This document shows positions 1 to 9,291 of a DNA stretch of 41,921 nt, piece by piece. This DNA comes from Bacteroidales bacterium. GTDB lineage: Bacteria > Bacteroidota > Bacteroidia > Bacteroidales > Muribaculaceae. Made by a program: the position numbers and the translations under genes. The stretch lies in NCBI GenBank assembly GCA_020860515.1, contig JAJBUG010000085.1, forward strand, positions 1 to 41,921, written 5' to 3'. The notes beneath the pieces were generated by a model that saw only the letters and a list, made by a program, of their open reading frames with translations, was not told where the DNA came from and did not search any database. The first letter of the stretch is position 1. The number at the start of each line of letters is the position of its first letter.

Positions 1-175
1 TACGGGGTTGGCTGATACAATATTATAATTTAATTTTAATCTGAATATTTACTTATACTTTAAAATTAAAACCTATTTTTGTTATATTTACCTAACAAAG
101 GTAATGCTTTTTATAATCAAACAGGATTTCCATATGATTTTTTTACCTACGACAGGTTTTGGCAGAGGTGAGTTG

Positions 176-183
176 TAATTTTG
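176..183 (+). promoter_or_regulatory. Possible distal promoter -7 box upstream of the WYL gene
   Basis: TAATTTTG matches the Bacteroidota -7 consensus TAnnTTTG. A TTTG lies upstream at 158-161, but the gap is only 14 nt instead of the usual 19-20, so the -33 part is poor. The rest of 1-243 is AT-rich and I see no gene in it. Confidence 0.35.
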
Positions 184-243
184 CAGTTAGTAAAGATGAT
201 TTTTGATGAAAAGAACACTCATTTCGAGCACTTTTCTATCGGC

Positions 244-262
244 TCGGACACGAAATGTCCGA
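244..262. promoter_or_regulatory. Palindromic operator candidate for the WYL regulator
   Basis: TCGGACA and TGTCCGA form perfect 7-bp arms around a 5-nt spacer (CGAAA). The palindrome ends ten bases before the -7 box at 272-279, so a bound dimer would cover the region between the -33 and -7 elements. WYL regulators of defence loci (BrxR, CapW) are known to bind palindromes in their own promoter and repress; that this site works the same way is inference. Confidence 0.6.
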
Positions 263-271
263 CAAAATTCG

Positions 272-279
272 TAACTTTG
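272..279 (+). promoter_or_regulatory. Promoter -7 box of the WYL-nuclease operon
   Basis: TAACTTTG followed by C is a close match to the Bacteroidota -7 box. It predicts transcription starting near 286, only about 15 nt before the ATG at 300. This rules against the longer reading frame that begins at 255, because that start would lie upstream of the transcript. Confidence 0.6.
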
Positions 280-299
280 CACTCAAACACTTACCCAAT

Positions 300-1214
300 A
301 TGAATGTCTTTAATAAATATGTTTGGCTGGTGAACACTCTGCGCCGCAAGCATGGAGCTACGCTGGAAGAGTTGCGCAGTGAGTGGTATGACACTGATTT
401 GAATGTTGACCACAGCGAACTAAGCGCACGCACGCTTGCGCGTTGGAAGAATGATGTGGAAGACATCTTTGGCATCCTCATTGAGTGCAACCCGGCAAAA
501 CGCTATCAATACTACATTGCGAATGATGATGCGCTGGAGAAGGACAAGACCATCTCGTGGATGCTCCACACCATCACCATCAGTAACATCATAGAAGAGT
601 ATAAGGGCGAGAAGGATAAAATTGTCTTGGACAGAGTGCCTTCGGGTGATGAATATCTGGTGCCAATACTCAGGTCGATTAAGAGGCGATGCCAACTGAT
701 AATCACCTATCATCGTTTTCAAGAGGATGAAGCCCGTGAGCCAATGACCGTGAACCCTCTTTGTGTGCGGCTCTTTGAGAAAAGGTGGTATCTGGTAGTC
801 GAACTGTCTGAAACCCCCAACGCCTATCGGCTTTTAGCCCTTGACCGTATTGAGGATTTACATCAGACCGAGCAAAAGTTTGAATATCCCAAGGATTTCT
901 GTGCGGAAGAGTACTTTGCCAATGACTACGGCATTGCTGTAGGATTTGAAAAGTACCAACCCTGCAAAGTGCGCTTGAAAATCAACAAAGGACAAAGGCC
1001 ATATACAAGGGCTTTGCCCTTTCATCACTCGCAGGTGGAAACGGAAAGGCATGAGGAATATTCAATCTTTGAGTATTTCATCAAGCCATCGCCGGACTTT
1101 GCACGTGCCATCCTGCCATACGCCAAGAACATAGAAGTGCTGGAGCCAATTGCGTTGCGCAAAATGATGATAGGCATGGCACTGGACATTTTAAAAAACT
1201 ATAAAACTGAATAA
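300..1214 (+). CDS. WYL-domain transcriptional regulator
   Basis: A 304-residue protein with an N-terminal winged-helix region (starting NKYVWLVNTLRRKHGATLEE) and a C-terminal WYL domain; the segment RWYLVVE sits in the WYL core. Proteins of this layout act as ligand-responsive DNA-binding regulators, and several (BrxR, CapW) control phage-defence operons. I chose ATG 300 over ATG 255 because the -7 box at 272-279 and the palindrome at 244-262 lie between them, and because bacteroidetal homologues start close to the NKY motif. One base separates its stop from the next ATG, so it is co-transcribed with the small protein and nuclease that follow. Autoregulation through the palindrome is inferred. 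Confidence 0.85.
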   Translation: MNVFNKYVWLVNTLRRKHGATLEELRSEWYDTDLNVDHSELSARTLARWKNDVEDIFGILIECNPAKRYQYYIANDDALEKDKTISWMLHTITISNIIEEYKGEKDKIVLDRVPSGDEYLVPILRSIKRRCQLIITYHRFQEDEAREPMTVNPLCVRLFEKRWYLVVELSETPNAYRLLALDRIEDLHQTEQKFEYPKDFCAEEYFANDYGIAVGFEKYQPCKVRLKINKGQRPYTRALPFHHSQVETERHEEYSIFEYFIKPSPDFARAILPYAKNIEVLEPIALRKMMIGMALDILKNYKTE

Positions 1215-1215
1215 A

Positions 1216-1455
1216 ATGGCCGATCAATTTAGCATAGAAGACTACTATCCAAGCCGAGAAAAGATCGAGGCAGACATAGAAAGCCTCAATTTGGACTGGG
1301 TCTCAGCGTTGCTGGAATGGGACGACATCCTGAATTGCCAGTTGGAGGATGGAGAAGTGAGTAAAAATGAGGTTGAGAATAAGGCCCAATTTTACAAAAC
1401 AGCCTTCATCGAAGGCATCCTACAAGGCTCCCGGCTAACGGGTGATGAGAAATGA
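1216..1455 (+). CDS. Small acidic protein of unknown function
   Basis: A 79-residue protein rich in Asp and Glu, with no signal peptide or membrane segment. I do not recognise a domain. It starts one base after the WYL stop and overlaps the nuclease start by ATGA, so translation of all three is likely coupled. Between a regulator and a nuclease, possible roles are an antitoxin-like inhibitor, a DNA mimic or a structural partner of the nuclease; nothing in the sequence decides among these. Confidence 0.7.
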   Translation: MADQFSIEDYYPSREKIEADIESLNLDWVSALLEWDDILNCQLEDGEVSKNEVENKAQFYKTAFIEGILQGSRLTGDEK

Positions 1456-2438
1456 AAGGGCAATCGTATTATATTACTGAAAGAAAACGCCAAGAAGACT
1501 TGATAGAAGCAGGCGCCTCATGCTTCTATGGAGATCTGGGAGGCAATATGTTCAGGGGCAAGGGACGAAAGTTTTGCCTTATGGATGGGCGCAACAACCT
1601 ATACCATGGCATCCGACGGGAGGTGTTGAATTACTTCAAGCACAACCGCATAACTTTCTGGGGAGGGCGCAGAGTGCCGACCCACATCCTCTCGTCACAG
1701 ATTTTTTGCCTCAATCATCTTTTTGGGATTAGGAAAGACAAGGATCTTGTCCTGGAGATAGCCCGAGAAATCGCCTCAAATGAAATTGAAGATATGGCTC
1801 CTGTTGAATGCGATGGCAAGATGTCGGCTTTCATTGCATTCGAAGTGGTAAGCCATTGCGACCTGCTTCACGAAGGGGAAGTAAACAGAGGTGCCAACTG
1901 CACATCCATCGATGCATTGATGATAGGCGTGATCAGCGGAGAGAAGACTCTTATTCCCATTGAATGGAAGTACACTGAAAAATACGGACTCCAGAACAAA
2001 TCAATGGATAATGAAAAAGGGAAAGAACGGCTGGACCGATATACTGAGCTTTTGAATAGCTCTGAATTCATATACCGCTCGGAGAAAGGATCCTATAAGG
2101 ACAGCATACTCTTTGTGGAGCCCTTCTACCAGCTCATGCGCCAGACTCTGTGGTGCGAGCAAATGATCCGACACTCTAAGGATGAAGACAACTATGCTCA
2201 CGCGCAAAGGTATATTCACATTCATGCAGTTCCAAGAGAGAATCACAGCCTTCTGAGAAGACCTTACAAAGGATTTGAAGGCATGGGCATGGAGCAGGTA
2301 TGGAAATCCAATCTCACAGAAGCGGGAAAGGAAAGATACAAATTAGTTGATCCGGAAGAAATTTACGCTAAGATTGCCGCTTCTGGCAGATATTCGGATT
2401 TGACAAACTATTTGAGTCAAAGATATGGCTATAAGTGA
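1452..2438 (+). CDS. Putative restriction endonuclease, PGN_0703-like
   Basis: A 328-residue protein. The central part has SIDALMIG, then about 8 residues, then LIPIEWKYTE, which fits the D...(E)xK core of a PD-(D/E)XK nuclease. The preceding stretch SSQIFCLNHLFGIRKDKD resembles the family annotated as 'PGN_0703 family putative restriction endonuclease', recalled from memory. No methyltransferase lies next to it, so if it is a restriction enzyme it works without a visible partner or recognises modified or foreign DNA. It is the third gene of the WYL operon (ATGA overlap with the second). The family name is less certain than the nuclease core. Confidence 0.7.
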   Translation: MKGQSYYITERKRQEDLIEAGASCFYGDLGGNMFRGKGRKFCLMDGRNNLYHGIRREVLNYFKHNRITFWGGRRVPTHILSSQIFCLNHLFGIRKDKDLVLEIAREIASNEIEDMAPVECDGKMSAFIAFEVVSHCDLLHEGEVNRGANCTSIDALMIGVISGEKTLIPIEWKYTEKYGLQNKSMDNEKGKERLDRYTELLNSSEFIYRSEKGSYKDSILFVEPFYQLMRQTLWCEQMIRHSKDEDNYAHAQRYIHIHAVPRENHSLLRRPYKGFEGMGMEQVWKSNLTEAGKERYKLVDPEEIYAKIAASGRYSDLTNYLSQRYGYK

Positions 2439-2443
2439 ACCTT

Positions 2444-2560
2444 ATGAATTTCAAAGATATCCTGCTCAGATACGTTAACAGCAGTCCCTATTGCGATGGC
2501 TTACCTTTGATGGATGAAAAATACGATTTAGTACATCAACCGAGAGTGGTAAAAATATAA
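2444..2560 (+). CDS. Possible 38-residue ORF or gene remnant
   Basis: A short open frame starts five bases after the nuclease stop and ends inside the terminator hairpin. Another short frame starts at 2425, overlapping the nuclease 3' end. Neither matches anything I know. The pattern fits the degraded start of a lost downstream gene as well as a genuine small ORF. Confidence 0.2.
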   Translation: MNFKDILLRYVNSSPYCDGLPLMDEKYDLVHQPRVVKI

Positions 2561-2598
2561 GAGGCAAGATTGCTGGGGAAGCAATCTTGCCTCTTATA
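2556..2598. terminator. Bidirectional hairpin terminator between the nuclease operon and clpB
   Basis: Perfect 19-bp inverted repeat (2556-2574 and 2580-2598) with a GGGGA loop. The arms begin with TATAAGAGG and end CCTCTTATA. It lies between convergent transcription units and separates the defence-like operon from clpB. Confidence 0.8.
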
Positions 2599-2614
2599 TA
2601 GTTAGCTATTACAG

Positions 2615-5203
2615 TTAGTTGGTGAATACCAGCTCGTCGTCTTTGACATCGATTACGATTGGGCGATCCTTGTCAACCTTCTGGGCGAGGATGTCCTTGC
2701 TAAGGCGGTTGAGCACCTGACGGTGAATTACACGCTTAACTGGACGAGCACCAAATTCAGGATCGAAACCTTCTTCGGCCAGGTAGTGCAGGGCAGCAGG
2801 AGTTACTTCCAGGGTTACGCCATTGCGCTCGAGCATCTTCTGCACGCCGCGTACTTGAAGCCCTACGATTTCCTCAATTTCCTTTTCATTGAGCGGGGTG
2901 AACATTATAATCTCGTCAATACGGTTCAGGAACTCAGGACGGATTGTCTGCTTCAGCATCTCCAATACCTCTGTCTTGGTCTTTTCAATGGTCTCTACCT
3001 TGTTATCCTCGGTCATCTTAGAGAAGTTCTCACGAATAACCTGCGAGCCCATGTTAGAGGTCATGATGATGATAGTATTCTTGAAGTTGACGTTGCGGCC
3101 CTTATTGTCGGTAAGATGACCATCGTCGAGCACTTGCAGCAAGATGTTGAATACATCAGGATGCGCTTTCTCAATCTCATCGAAGAGGACTACGGAGTAC
3201 GGTTTGCGACGTACGGCTTCGGTGAGTTGACCGCCCTCGTCATATCCAACGTATCCCGGAGGCGCACCAACGAGTCGGCTTACTGAGTGCTTCTCCTGAT
3301 ACTCGCTCATATCGATACGGGTCATCATATTCTCATCGTCGAATAGATATTCGGCCAATGCCTTGGCAAGTTCAGTCTTGCCGACACCAGTAGTGCCAAG
3401 GAAGATAAATGAGCCAATAGGACGCTTCGGGTCGTTAAGACCAGCTCTGCTGCGGCGCACAGCATCAGCGATGGCAGCAATGGCCTCGTCTTGGCCAACA
3501 ACGCGGTTGTGGAGTTCCTCTTCAAGGTGGAGCAGTTTATCCTTCTCGCTCTGTACCATCTTGTTGACTGGAATGCCAGTCCAGCGCGAAACTACATCAG
3601 CAATATCCTCGGCATCGACTTCCTCTTTGATCAAGGCCTTTTCGCCTTGCATCATCTTGAGCTGCTCTTGGCAGGTTTTGTTCTCCTCTTCCTTTTGGTG
3701 AATAGTCTCGTAACGAATCTTGGCTACCTTGGCGTAGTCGCCTTCGCGCTCAGCCTTTTCAGCCTCGAAGTTGAGTTGCTCGATATCAATCTTATTCTGT
3801 TGAATCTTATTGATAATGTCTTTTTCGGCTTTCCACTTGGCTGTGTATTCCTTTTCTTCCTCCTTCATCGAGGCGATTTCCTTTTCGAGCTCTTTCACTT
3901 TGTCCTTGTCGCCCTCGCGCTTGATTGCCTCGCGCTCAATTTCCTTTTGGGCAATGCGACGAGTGATATCATCGAGAGCCTGAGGCACAGAGTCAATCTC
4001 AAGCTTCAGCTTAGAAGCAGCTTCATCAATAAGGTCAATAGCCTTGTCGGGGAGGAAACGGTCGGTGATATAGCGTTCGCTGAGCTGCACTGCTGCAATA
4101 ATCGCTTCATCACGAATACGCACCTTATGGTGGTTCTCGTAGCGCTCTTTCAAGCCACGCAGGATTGCGATAGCGCTCATTTCGTCAGGCTCGTTGACCA
4201 TAACCTTCTGGAAACGACGCTCCAGAGCCTTGTCCTTTTCAAAATATTTCTGATATTCATCCAGAGTGGTAGCCCCGATGCTGCGAAGTTCGCCACGGGC
4301 CAAGGCTGGTTTCAAAATATTGGCGGCATCCATTGCGCCCTCGCCCTTGCCAGCTCCTACCAGGGTGTGGATTTCATCTATGAAGAGGATGATCTCGCCA
4401 TCACTCTGAGTGACTTCATTTACAATAGCTTTCAGTCGCTCTTCAAATTCGCCCTTATATTTGGCACCAGCCACAAGCGCACCCATGTCGAGCGAGAAAA
4501 TCTGTTTGCTTCGCAGATTTTCTGGCACATCGCCACGCACAATGCGTATAGCCAAGCCTTCAGCAATGGCAGTCTTACCAGTGCCAGGCTCGCCAATCAG
4601 CATAGGATTGTTTTTGGTGCGTCGGCTTAGGATTTGCAGCACTCGGCGGATTTCTTCGTCACGCCCAATTACGGGGTCAAGCTTTCCTTGGCGTGCGCGT
4701 TCGCAGAGGTTGATAGCATACTTCGACAGAGCGTTGTAAGTTTCTTCGGCGCTCTGATCAGTGGCTTTCTTGCCTTTGCGAAGCTCGGTAACGGCAGCTT
4801 CAAGGTCTTTTTTTGTAAGACCTGCATTTTTGAGGATCGTTGATGCAGGCGAGTTGATTTCAAAGATAGCCATCAACAAGGCCTCAAGCGTCACATATTC
4901 ATCCCCGTTTTTCTTAGCGATGTCAAGAGCCTTTTGCAACACATCATTTGAGGTGCGGCTCAGATAGGGCTCACTACCTGAGACACGAGGCAGATTGCTG
5001 ATTTCGCGGTCAATCTGGCCAGCAAGCTGCATTGGCGAAGCGCCAATCTTGGCAAAGATGAACTTTACCACCGATTCGCCCTCTTCCATTACGGCTTTCA
5101 GCAAATGCACAGGCTCTATAGCCTGTTGGCCCGAGCTTTTGGTAATCTCGACGGCCTTTTGGATAGCCTCCTGCGATTTGATGGTGAAATTATTGAAATT
5201 CAT
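2615..5203 (-). CDS. clpB: ATP-dependent disaggregase ClpB
   Basis: An 862-residue Hsp100 protein of normal length. The order is an N-terminal Clp repeat domain ([15 protein letters not shown]), AAA-1 with Walker A GEPGTGKT and [12 protein letters not shown], the long coiled-coil middle domain that separates ClpB from ClpA/ClpC, AAA-2 with GTTGVGKT and the pore motif GYVGYDEGG, and a C-terminal domain with GARPVKRVI. With DnaK it resolubilises aggregated proteins after heat stress in the cytosol. It is a single-gene unit, divergent from the DUF5106 gene. I could not find a clear heat-shock operator in the 140-bp intergenic region. Confidence 0.97.
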   Translation of the reverse strand: MNFNNFTIKSQEAIQKAVEITKSSGQQAIEPVHLLKAVMEEGESVVKFIFAKIGASPMQLAGQIDREISNLPRVSGSEPYLSRTSNDVLQKALDIAKKNGDEYVTLEALLMAIFEINSPASTILKNAGLTKKDLEAAVTELRKGKKATDQSAEETYNALSKYAINLCERARQGKLDPVIGRDEEIRRVLQILSRRTKNNPMLIGEPGTGKTAIAEGLAIRIVRGDVPENLRSKQIFSLDMGALVAGAKYKGEFEERLKAIVNEVTQSDGEIILFIDEIHTLVGAGKGEGAMDAANILKPALARGELRSIGATTLDEYQKYFEKDKALERRFQKVMVNEPDEMSAIAILRGLKERYENHHKVRIRDEAIIAAVQLSERYITDRFLPDKAIDLIDEAASKLKLEIDSVPQALDDITRRIAQKEIEREAIKREGDKDKVKELEKEIASMKEEEKEYTAKWKAEKDIINKIQQNKIDIEQLNFEAEKAEREGDYAKVAKIRYETIHQKEEENKTCQEQLKMMQGEKALIKEEVDAEDIADVVSRWTGIPVNKMVQSEKDKLLHLEEELHNRVVGQDEAIAAIADAVRRSRAGLNDPKRPIGSFIFLGTTGVGKTELAKALAEYLFDDENMMTRIDMSEYQEKHSVSRLVGAPPGYVGYDEGGQLTEAVRRKPYSVVLFDEIEKAHPDVFNILLQVLDDGHLTDNKGRNVNFKNTIIIMTSNMGSQVIRENFSKMTEDNKVETIEKTKTEVLEMLKQTIRPEFLNRIDEIIMFTPLNEKEIEEIVGLQVRGVQKMLERNGVTLEVTPAALHYLAEEGFDPEFGARPVKRVIHRQVLNRLSKDILAQKVDKDRPIVIDVKDDELVFTN

Positions 5204-5264
5204 ATCGTGTTTGATAAAAAATTAAGATTCTTTATTAACTTTAACAAACAAAGTTGAATATTGG

Positions 5265-5296
5265 TTTGTAAAAATCAAATCGTTTCGCTACCTTTG
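5265..5296 (+). promoter_or_regulatory. Promoter of the DUF5106 gene
   Basis: TTTG at 5265-5268, 20 nt spacer, TACCTTTG at 5289-5296. This is the full Bacteroidota housekeeping pattern and points to a start near 5303, about 40 nt before the ATG. Confidence 0.7.
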
Positions 5297-5343
5297 TACT
5301 TGCAAATTTTATACCAAACGAAAAAATGACCATATAACGCAAA

Positions 5344-6246
5344 ATGAGACGCAGATTTTTAGCAATACTTGTCATTTTGACAACTCTTGTGGGGAGCCGT
5401 GCGATGGCACAGCTCACAGATACCTACTTCCCTTATCCGGTGGTGCCTGAGGAAAAGACCTTGCTTAGCGAGCGATGCAATTATCTGGTAGATAAGTTCT
5501 GGGAGGGTTGCAATCTTAAGCAATCGTTCTCCAACCTTGAGCGCCTCGACAAGGCTTTTAGCGATTGGATTGGATTCATGCCTTATGCTACGGCTGATAC
5601 AGTGTTCATGTCGATTGACAATTTCTTGGCCGATGTCAACAAGCTCGGTCCCAGTTATTTGCTGACTGTGGGCAAGATGGCAGAGAAACATACATATACT
5701 GATAGTTGCGAGGTCTATAGCGAAATGCTGTATCTGCCATTTGCCAAGGCCGTGGCAGCCAATAAGAAGATTGACAAGGCCGAGCACGCCCATTTTGAAC
5801 GACAAGCGCGAGTGATAGAGAATAGCGGGCTCAATCAGAATGTGCCCTCATTCTCTTTTACCAAGCCCGATGGGACACAGAGCAACTTAGGCGAAGTGAT
5901 AGCTTCACGAGTGGTTTTGTTTTTCACTGAGCCTGATTGCTTCGATTGCACATTGGCAAAAGCTCGCCTTAGCGCCGATTATAACTTAGGCCAGCTTATC
6001 GACAGGGGGCTGGTGAAGATTGTGGCTATTTATCCAGGCAAACCTAACGAGAAATGGCAGGCTGAAGCGGCATCTTATCCCGAGAATTGGGTAGTGGGAG
6101 CCTCGGAAGAGGTAAATGACTATTTCGATTTTGAATCCCAGCCCACTATTTATTACATGGATGCCAAGCGCAAGGTGCTGGGCAAGGATGTGTCGGTGGA
6201 GGCTTTGATGCTTGGTTTGCGCCAAATCAACCAGCAAATGCAATAA
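5344..6246 (+). CDS. DUF5106-type exported thioredoxin-fold protein
   Basis: A 300-residue protein with a signal peptide (RRRFLAILVILTTLVGSRAMAQ), so it is exported. The first half resembles DUF5106 (LLSERCNYLVDKFWEGCN). The second half is a TlpA-like thioredoxin fold with FFTEPDCFDCTLAKARL, in which CFDC takes the place of the CxxC redox motif. Such proteins are expected in disulfide exchange in the envelope, but the substrate is unknown. It precedes mnmA by 52 bp and may share a transcript with it. Confidence 0.75.
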   Translation: MRRRFLAILVILTTLVGSRAMAQLTDTYFPYPVVPEEKTLLSERCNYLVDKFWEGCNLKQSFSNLERLDKAFSDWIGFMPYATADTVFMSIDNFLADVNKLGPSYLLTVGKMAEKHTYTDSCEVYSEMLYLPFAKAVAANKKIDKAEHAHFERQARVIENSGLNQNVPSFSFTKPDGTQSNLGEVIASRVVLFFTEPDCFDCTLAKARLSADYNLGQLIDRGLVKIVAIYPGKPNEKWQAEAASYPENWVVGASEEVNDYFDFESQPTIYYMDAKRKVLGKDVSVEALMLGLRQINQQMQ

Positions 6247-6298
6247 GAAAAGAAAAGCAGTTAATTACAACCGATTTAATTTGTAACTTGTAATTTAT

Positions 6299-7363
6299 AT
6301 GAGAATCGCAGGATTGATATCTGGCGGAGTTGACAGCGCAGTGGCAGTGCACCGATTGGTGGAGCAGGGCCATGATGTGCACCTTTTTTACATCCGCATT
6401 GGCATGGATAATGGCGAGGGCGATTGCAGTGCCGAGGAAGATATCGAAATGTGTCAGTACATAGCCCAGAAGTATGGGTTGCCATTCGATGTGGTGCCCT
6501 TGCATCAGGAATATTGGGACAATGTAATGGAATATGCCCTGCGTACTGTAAAGGAGGGGCTTACGCCCAATCCCGACATAATGTGCAATCGAATGATTAA
6601 ATTCGGATTCTTTGAGCAGCGCTGGGGCCATGAATTTGACCTTACGGCCACTGGCCACTATGCCACTAAGATAGAAAAAGATGGCAAGCAGTGGCTCGCT
6701 ACTGCCGTGGATCCAGTGAAGGATCAAACCGACTTCTTGGCGCGCATTACTTATGAGCAGTTGCGACATGTGATATTTCCAATTGGCGATCTGCCAAAAA
6801 GCAAGGTGCGCGAGTTGGCTATTGCTACTCGCATGCCTAATGCCTACCGCAAGGATTCGCAAGGAATTTGTTTTTTGGGAAAAATTAATTATAATGATTT
6901 TATCCGTCGGCATCTTGGCGAAAAGCCTGGTCCCATCATCGAAATTGAGACTGGCAAAAAACTGGGCGAACATCGAGGCTATTGGTTCCATACCATTGGC
7001 CAGCGCAAAGGCTTGGGCCTAAGCGGAGGGCCATGGTTTGTGGTGAAGAAGAATGTGCATGACAATGTGATTTATGTAAGCCGAGGCTATGACACCGAGA
7101 AGCAGTATGGGCGCACAATGCTGCTCACAGGAATGAATTTCATTACCGAGAATCCCTGGCCTGAACTTGACAAGGAGGGAGTAGAGATTACATTTAAAAA
7201 TCGGCATACGCCTATCTTTATGCCGGCTAAGCTGAGCATCGACGAAAATGGCATCTACCGAATTGACTCAGCTGAGGATGTGCAAGGCATTGCGCCAGGG
7301 CAGTTTGCTGTGGTTTACGACAAGGATCAAAAAATTTGTTACGGAAGCGGCCAAATAATATAA
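6299..7363 (+). CDS. mnmA: tRNA-specific 2-thiouridylase MnmA
   Basis: A 354-residue PP-loop enzyme that thiolates U34 of tRNAs for Lys, Glu and Gln using sulfur from a persulfide relay. The ATP PP-loop SGGVDS is at residues 8-13. The two catalytic cysteines are present in [12 protein letters not shown] and in GICFLG. The C-terminal [13 protein letters not shown] and following beta-barrel are typical. Length is normal. It is followed after 21 bp by the bifunctional-nuclease gene. Confidence 0.95.
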   Translation: MRIAGLISGGVDSAVAVHRLVEQGHDVHLFYIRIGMDNGEGDCSAEEDIEMCQYIAQKYGLPFDVVPLHQEYWDNVMEYALRTVKEGLTPNPDIMCNRMIKFGFFEQRWGHEFDLTATGHYATKIEKDGKQWLATAVDPVKDQTDFLARITYEQLRHVIFPIGDLPKSKVRELAIATRMPNAYRKDSQGICFLGKINYNDFIRRHLGEKPGPIIEIETGKKLGEHRGYWFHTIGQRKGLGLSGGPWFVVKKNVHDNVIYVSRGYDTEKQYGRTMLLTGMNFITENPWPELDKEGVEITFKNRHTPIFMPAKLSIDENGIYRIDSAEDVQGIAPGQFAVVYDKDQKICYGSGQII

Positions 7364-7384
7364 AAGATACTTAAACGCAATAAT

Positions 7385-7969
7385 ATGGAAGAGAATAGAG
7401 TGAAACTTAACGTCTTAGGTATTTCCTATACTCCGATGCAGACGGGAGCCTTTGCTATGCTTCTTGCTCAGGAGGACGGACCATATCGCATACCAGTGGT
7501 TATCGGGGCGGCCGAAGCTCAGGCAATTGCTATAAAGATGGAGGGAGTGACTACGCCACGCCCGATGACTCACGACCTTTTCTGCACCTTTGCCCGTGCC
7601 TACGGCATTCAGATGGAGGAGGTATATATTTACAAGTTTGAAGATGGCATTTTTTCTTCTGAGATTAGATTCAACGACGGGCAAAAAATCATAACCATAG
7701 ATTCACGCACCAGTGATGCAGTGGCGTTGGCTGTGCGCACAGGCGCACCAATTTACACCACACAGGATATCCTGGAGCAAGCAGGCACTATCTTCAATGA
7801 AAGCTCGGAAAAAGAGGGCGAGCCTGCTCAGCCCGAGCCAAAGAGTGGCAAGCTTGAGCTGGAAGAGCTTCCGATTGAGGAATTGGAGAAGCTTCTGGCT
7901 AAGCATATCGAGGAAGAAAATTATGAGGAGGCAGCCAAAATCAAAGGAATAATCAATAGGAAAAAATGA
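7385..7969 (+). CDS. Bifunctional nuclease (BFN/DUF151) with C-terminal UVR motif
   Basis: A 194-residue protein with an N-terminal BFN domain (ALLLAQ-type region, VVIGAAEAQAIAIKMEG, RPMTHDLF, DSRTSDAVALAVRTGAPIY) and a C-terminal UvrB/UvrC-like motif (LEKLLAKHIEEENYEEAAKIKG). The fusion is common in Bacteroidota. Members from plants and Mycobacterium show nuclease activity in published work; the cellular role here is not known. The stop overlaps the permease start by ATGA, so the two are translationally coupled. Confidence 0.85.
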   Translation: MEENRVKLNVLGISYTPMQTGAFAMLLAQEDGPYRIPVVIGAAEAQAIAIKMEGVTTPRPMTHDLFCTFARAYGIQMEEVYIYKFEDGIFSSEIRFNDGQKIITIDSRTSDAVALAVRTGAPIYTTQDILEQAGTIFNESSEKEGEPAQPEPKSGKLELEELPIEELEKLLAKHIEEENYEEAAKIKGIINRKK

Positions 7970-9291
7970 AAAATATAAAGCTAAGGCTGATAGTGCTCAA
8001 CTTCCTGGAGTTTGCAGTGTGGGGAGCTTATCTGACCTCACTCGGCAGCTATTTGGCCAAAAATGGATTGGCAAGCCAGATAGGGTGGTTCTATGCTGTG
8101 CAGGGATTTGTGTCGATTTTCATGCCTGCATTGATTGGCATCATTGCAGATCGATGGATACAAGCGCAAAGGATGCTGTCAATCTGCCATGGGTTGGCAG
8201 GTTGCTTTATGCTTGGAGCCTGGTCTTATGCCACTGGCGGCAACATAAGCTTTGGTCCGTTATTCACTCTTTATACTCTTTCGGTGGCATTCTTTATGCC
8301 TACCATCGGACTCGCCAATTCGGTAGCTTATAATGCTCTTGGCAAAGCAGGGCTCGACACTGTGAAGCATTTCCCTCCAATCCGTGTGTTTGGTACTATA
8401 GGCTTTATAGTGGCCATGCTATTCGTGAATTTCACTGGCTTCCAGAATACATGTGCTCAGCTTCTGACATCTGGTCTGCTCAGCTTGGTTCTCTCAGCTT
8501 ATGCTTTGTCAATGCCCGCATGTGAGATTGTAAAGACTCAGGGCAAGAAGACTGTGAGCGAGGCTTTGGGCCTGAATGCTTTCAAGCTTTTCAAGAATCA
8601 GAAGATGGCTTTGTTTTTTGTATTCAGCATGTTCTTGGGCGTATCGTTGCAGATTACCAATGGCTTTGCAAATCCTTTTATCCAGAGCTTTGGGTCAGTG
8701 GCAGAATTTGCTGACAACTGGGGCGTAAAGAATGCCAATGCATTGATATCATTGTCGCAGATTAGCGAGACGCTTTGCATATTGTTGATTCCTTTCTTCC
8801 TAAAGCGCTTTGGCATCAAAACTGTCATGTGCATGTCGATGTTTGCCTGGGTAATGCGATTCGGATTCTTTGGCATAGGCAATCCTGGCGATGGAGTGAT
8901 ATGGTTTATACTTTCGATGATTGTTTACGGTGTAGCATTCGACTTTTTCAATGTTTCGGGTTCATTATATGTGGATTTGAAAGTAAATCAGTCGATGCGC
9001 TCGTCGGCTCAGGGCCTTTTTATGGTAATGACTAATGGCATTGGAGCCAGCGTGGGCACCTTATGCGCACAAGCCGTGATTAACCATTATGTGTATTCAC
9101 AGCCCGAAGGCTTGGATCAGATTGCTGGGTGGAGCACATCGTGGTATATCTTCGCTGGTTATGCGTTTGTGATTGGAATATTGTTCTTGCTTCTTTTCCG
9201 CGATAACGATAAGAACACTGGCAATAAAAAAGAAATTGTCACGAGTGAGAGTGACACCTTGGATGCACCTGGCGGAATGAGCGAGTTATGA
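7966..9291 (+). CDS. Nucleoside permease, MFS family (NupG-like)
   Basis: A 441-residue protein with about 12 hydrophobic segments. The N-terminus (LNFLEFAVWGAYLTSLGSYL) and MPALIGIIADRWIQAQR are hallmarks of the nucleoside:H+ symporter branch of the major facilitator superfamily. It should import nucleosides across the inner membrane. The C-terminal 30 residues are polar and variable. Overlaps both neighbours by 4 bp, forming a tight cassette with the BFN gene and rsmE. Confidence 0.88.
   Translation: MKNIKLRLIVLNFLEFAVWGAYLTSLGSYLAKNGLASQIGWFYAVQGFVSIFMPALIGIIADRWIQAQRMLSICHGLAGCFMLGAWSYATGGNISFGPLFTLYTLSVAFFMPTIGLANSVAYNALGKAGLDTVKHFPPIRVFGTIGFIVAMLFVNFTGFQNTCAQLLTSGLLSLVLSAYALSMPACEIVKTQGKKTVSEALGLNAFKLFKNQKMALFFVFSMFLGVSLQITNGFANPFIQSFGSVAEFADNWGVKNANALISLSQISETLCILLIPFFLKRFGIKTVMCMSMFAWVMRFGFFGIGNPGDGVIWFILSMIVYGVAFDFFNVSGSLYVDLKVNQSMRSSAQGLFMVMTNGIGASVGTLCAQAVINHYVYSQPEGLDQIAGWSTSWYIFAGYAFVIGILFLLLFRDNDKNTGNKKEIVTSESDTLDAPGGMSEL

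Noticed and set aside
255..299. Longer N-terminus of the WYL protein
   Set aside because: The promoter -7 box lies within it and part of the palindrome overlaps it.
3491..4630. 379-codon frame antisense to clpB
   Set aside because: It lies wholly within clpB on the other strand, has no recognisable domain or promoter, and is explained by clpB codon composition. The same holds for other long antisense frames such as 15064-15705 and 21211-21852.
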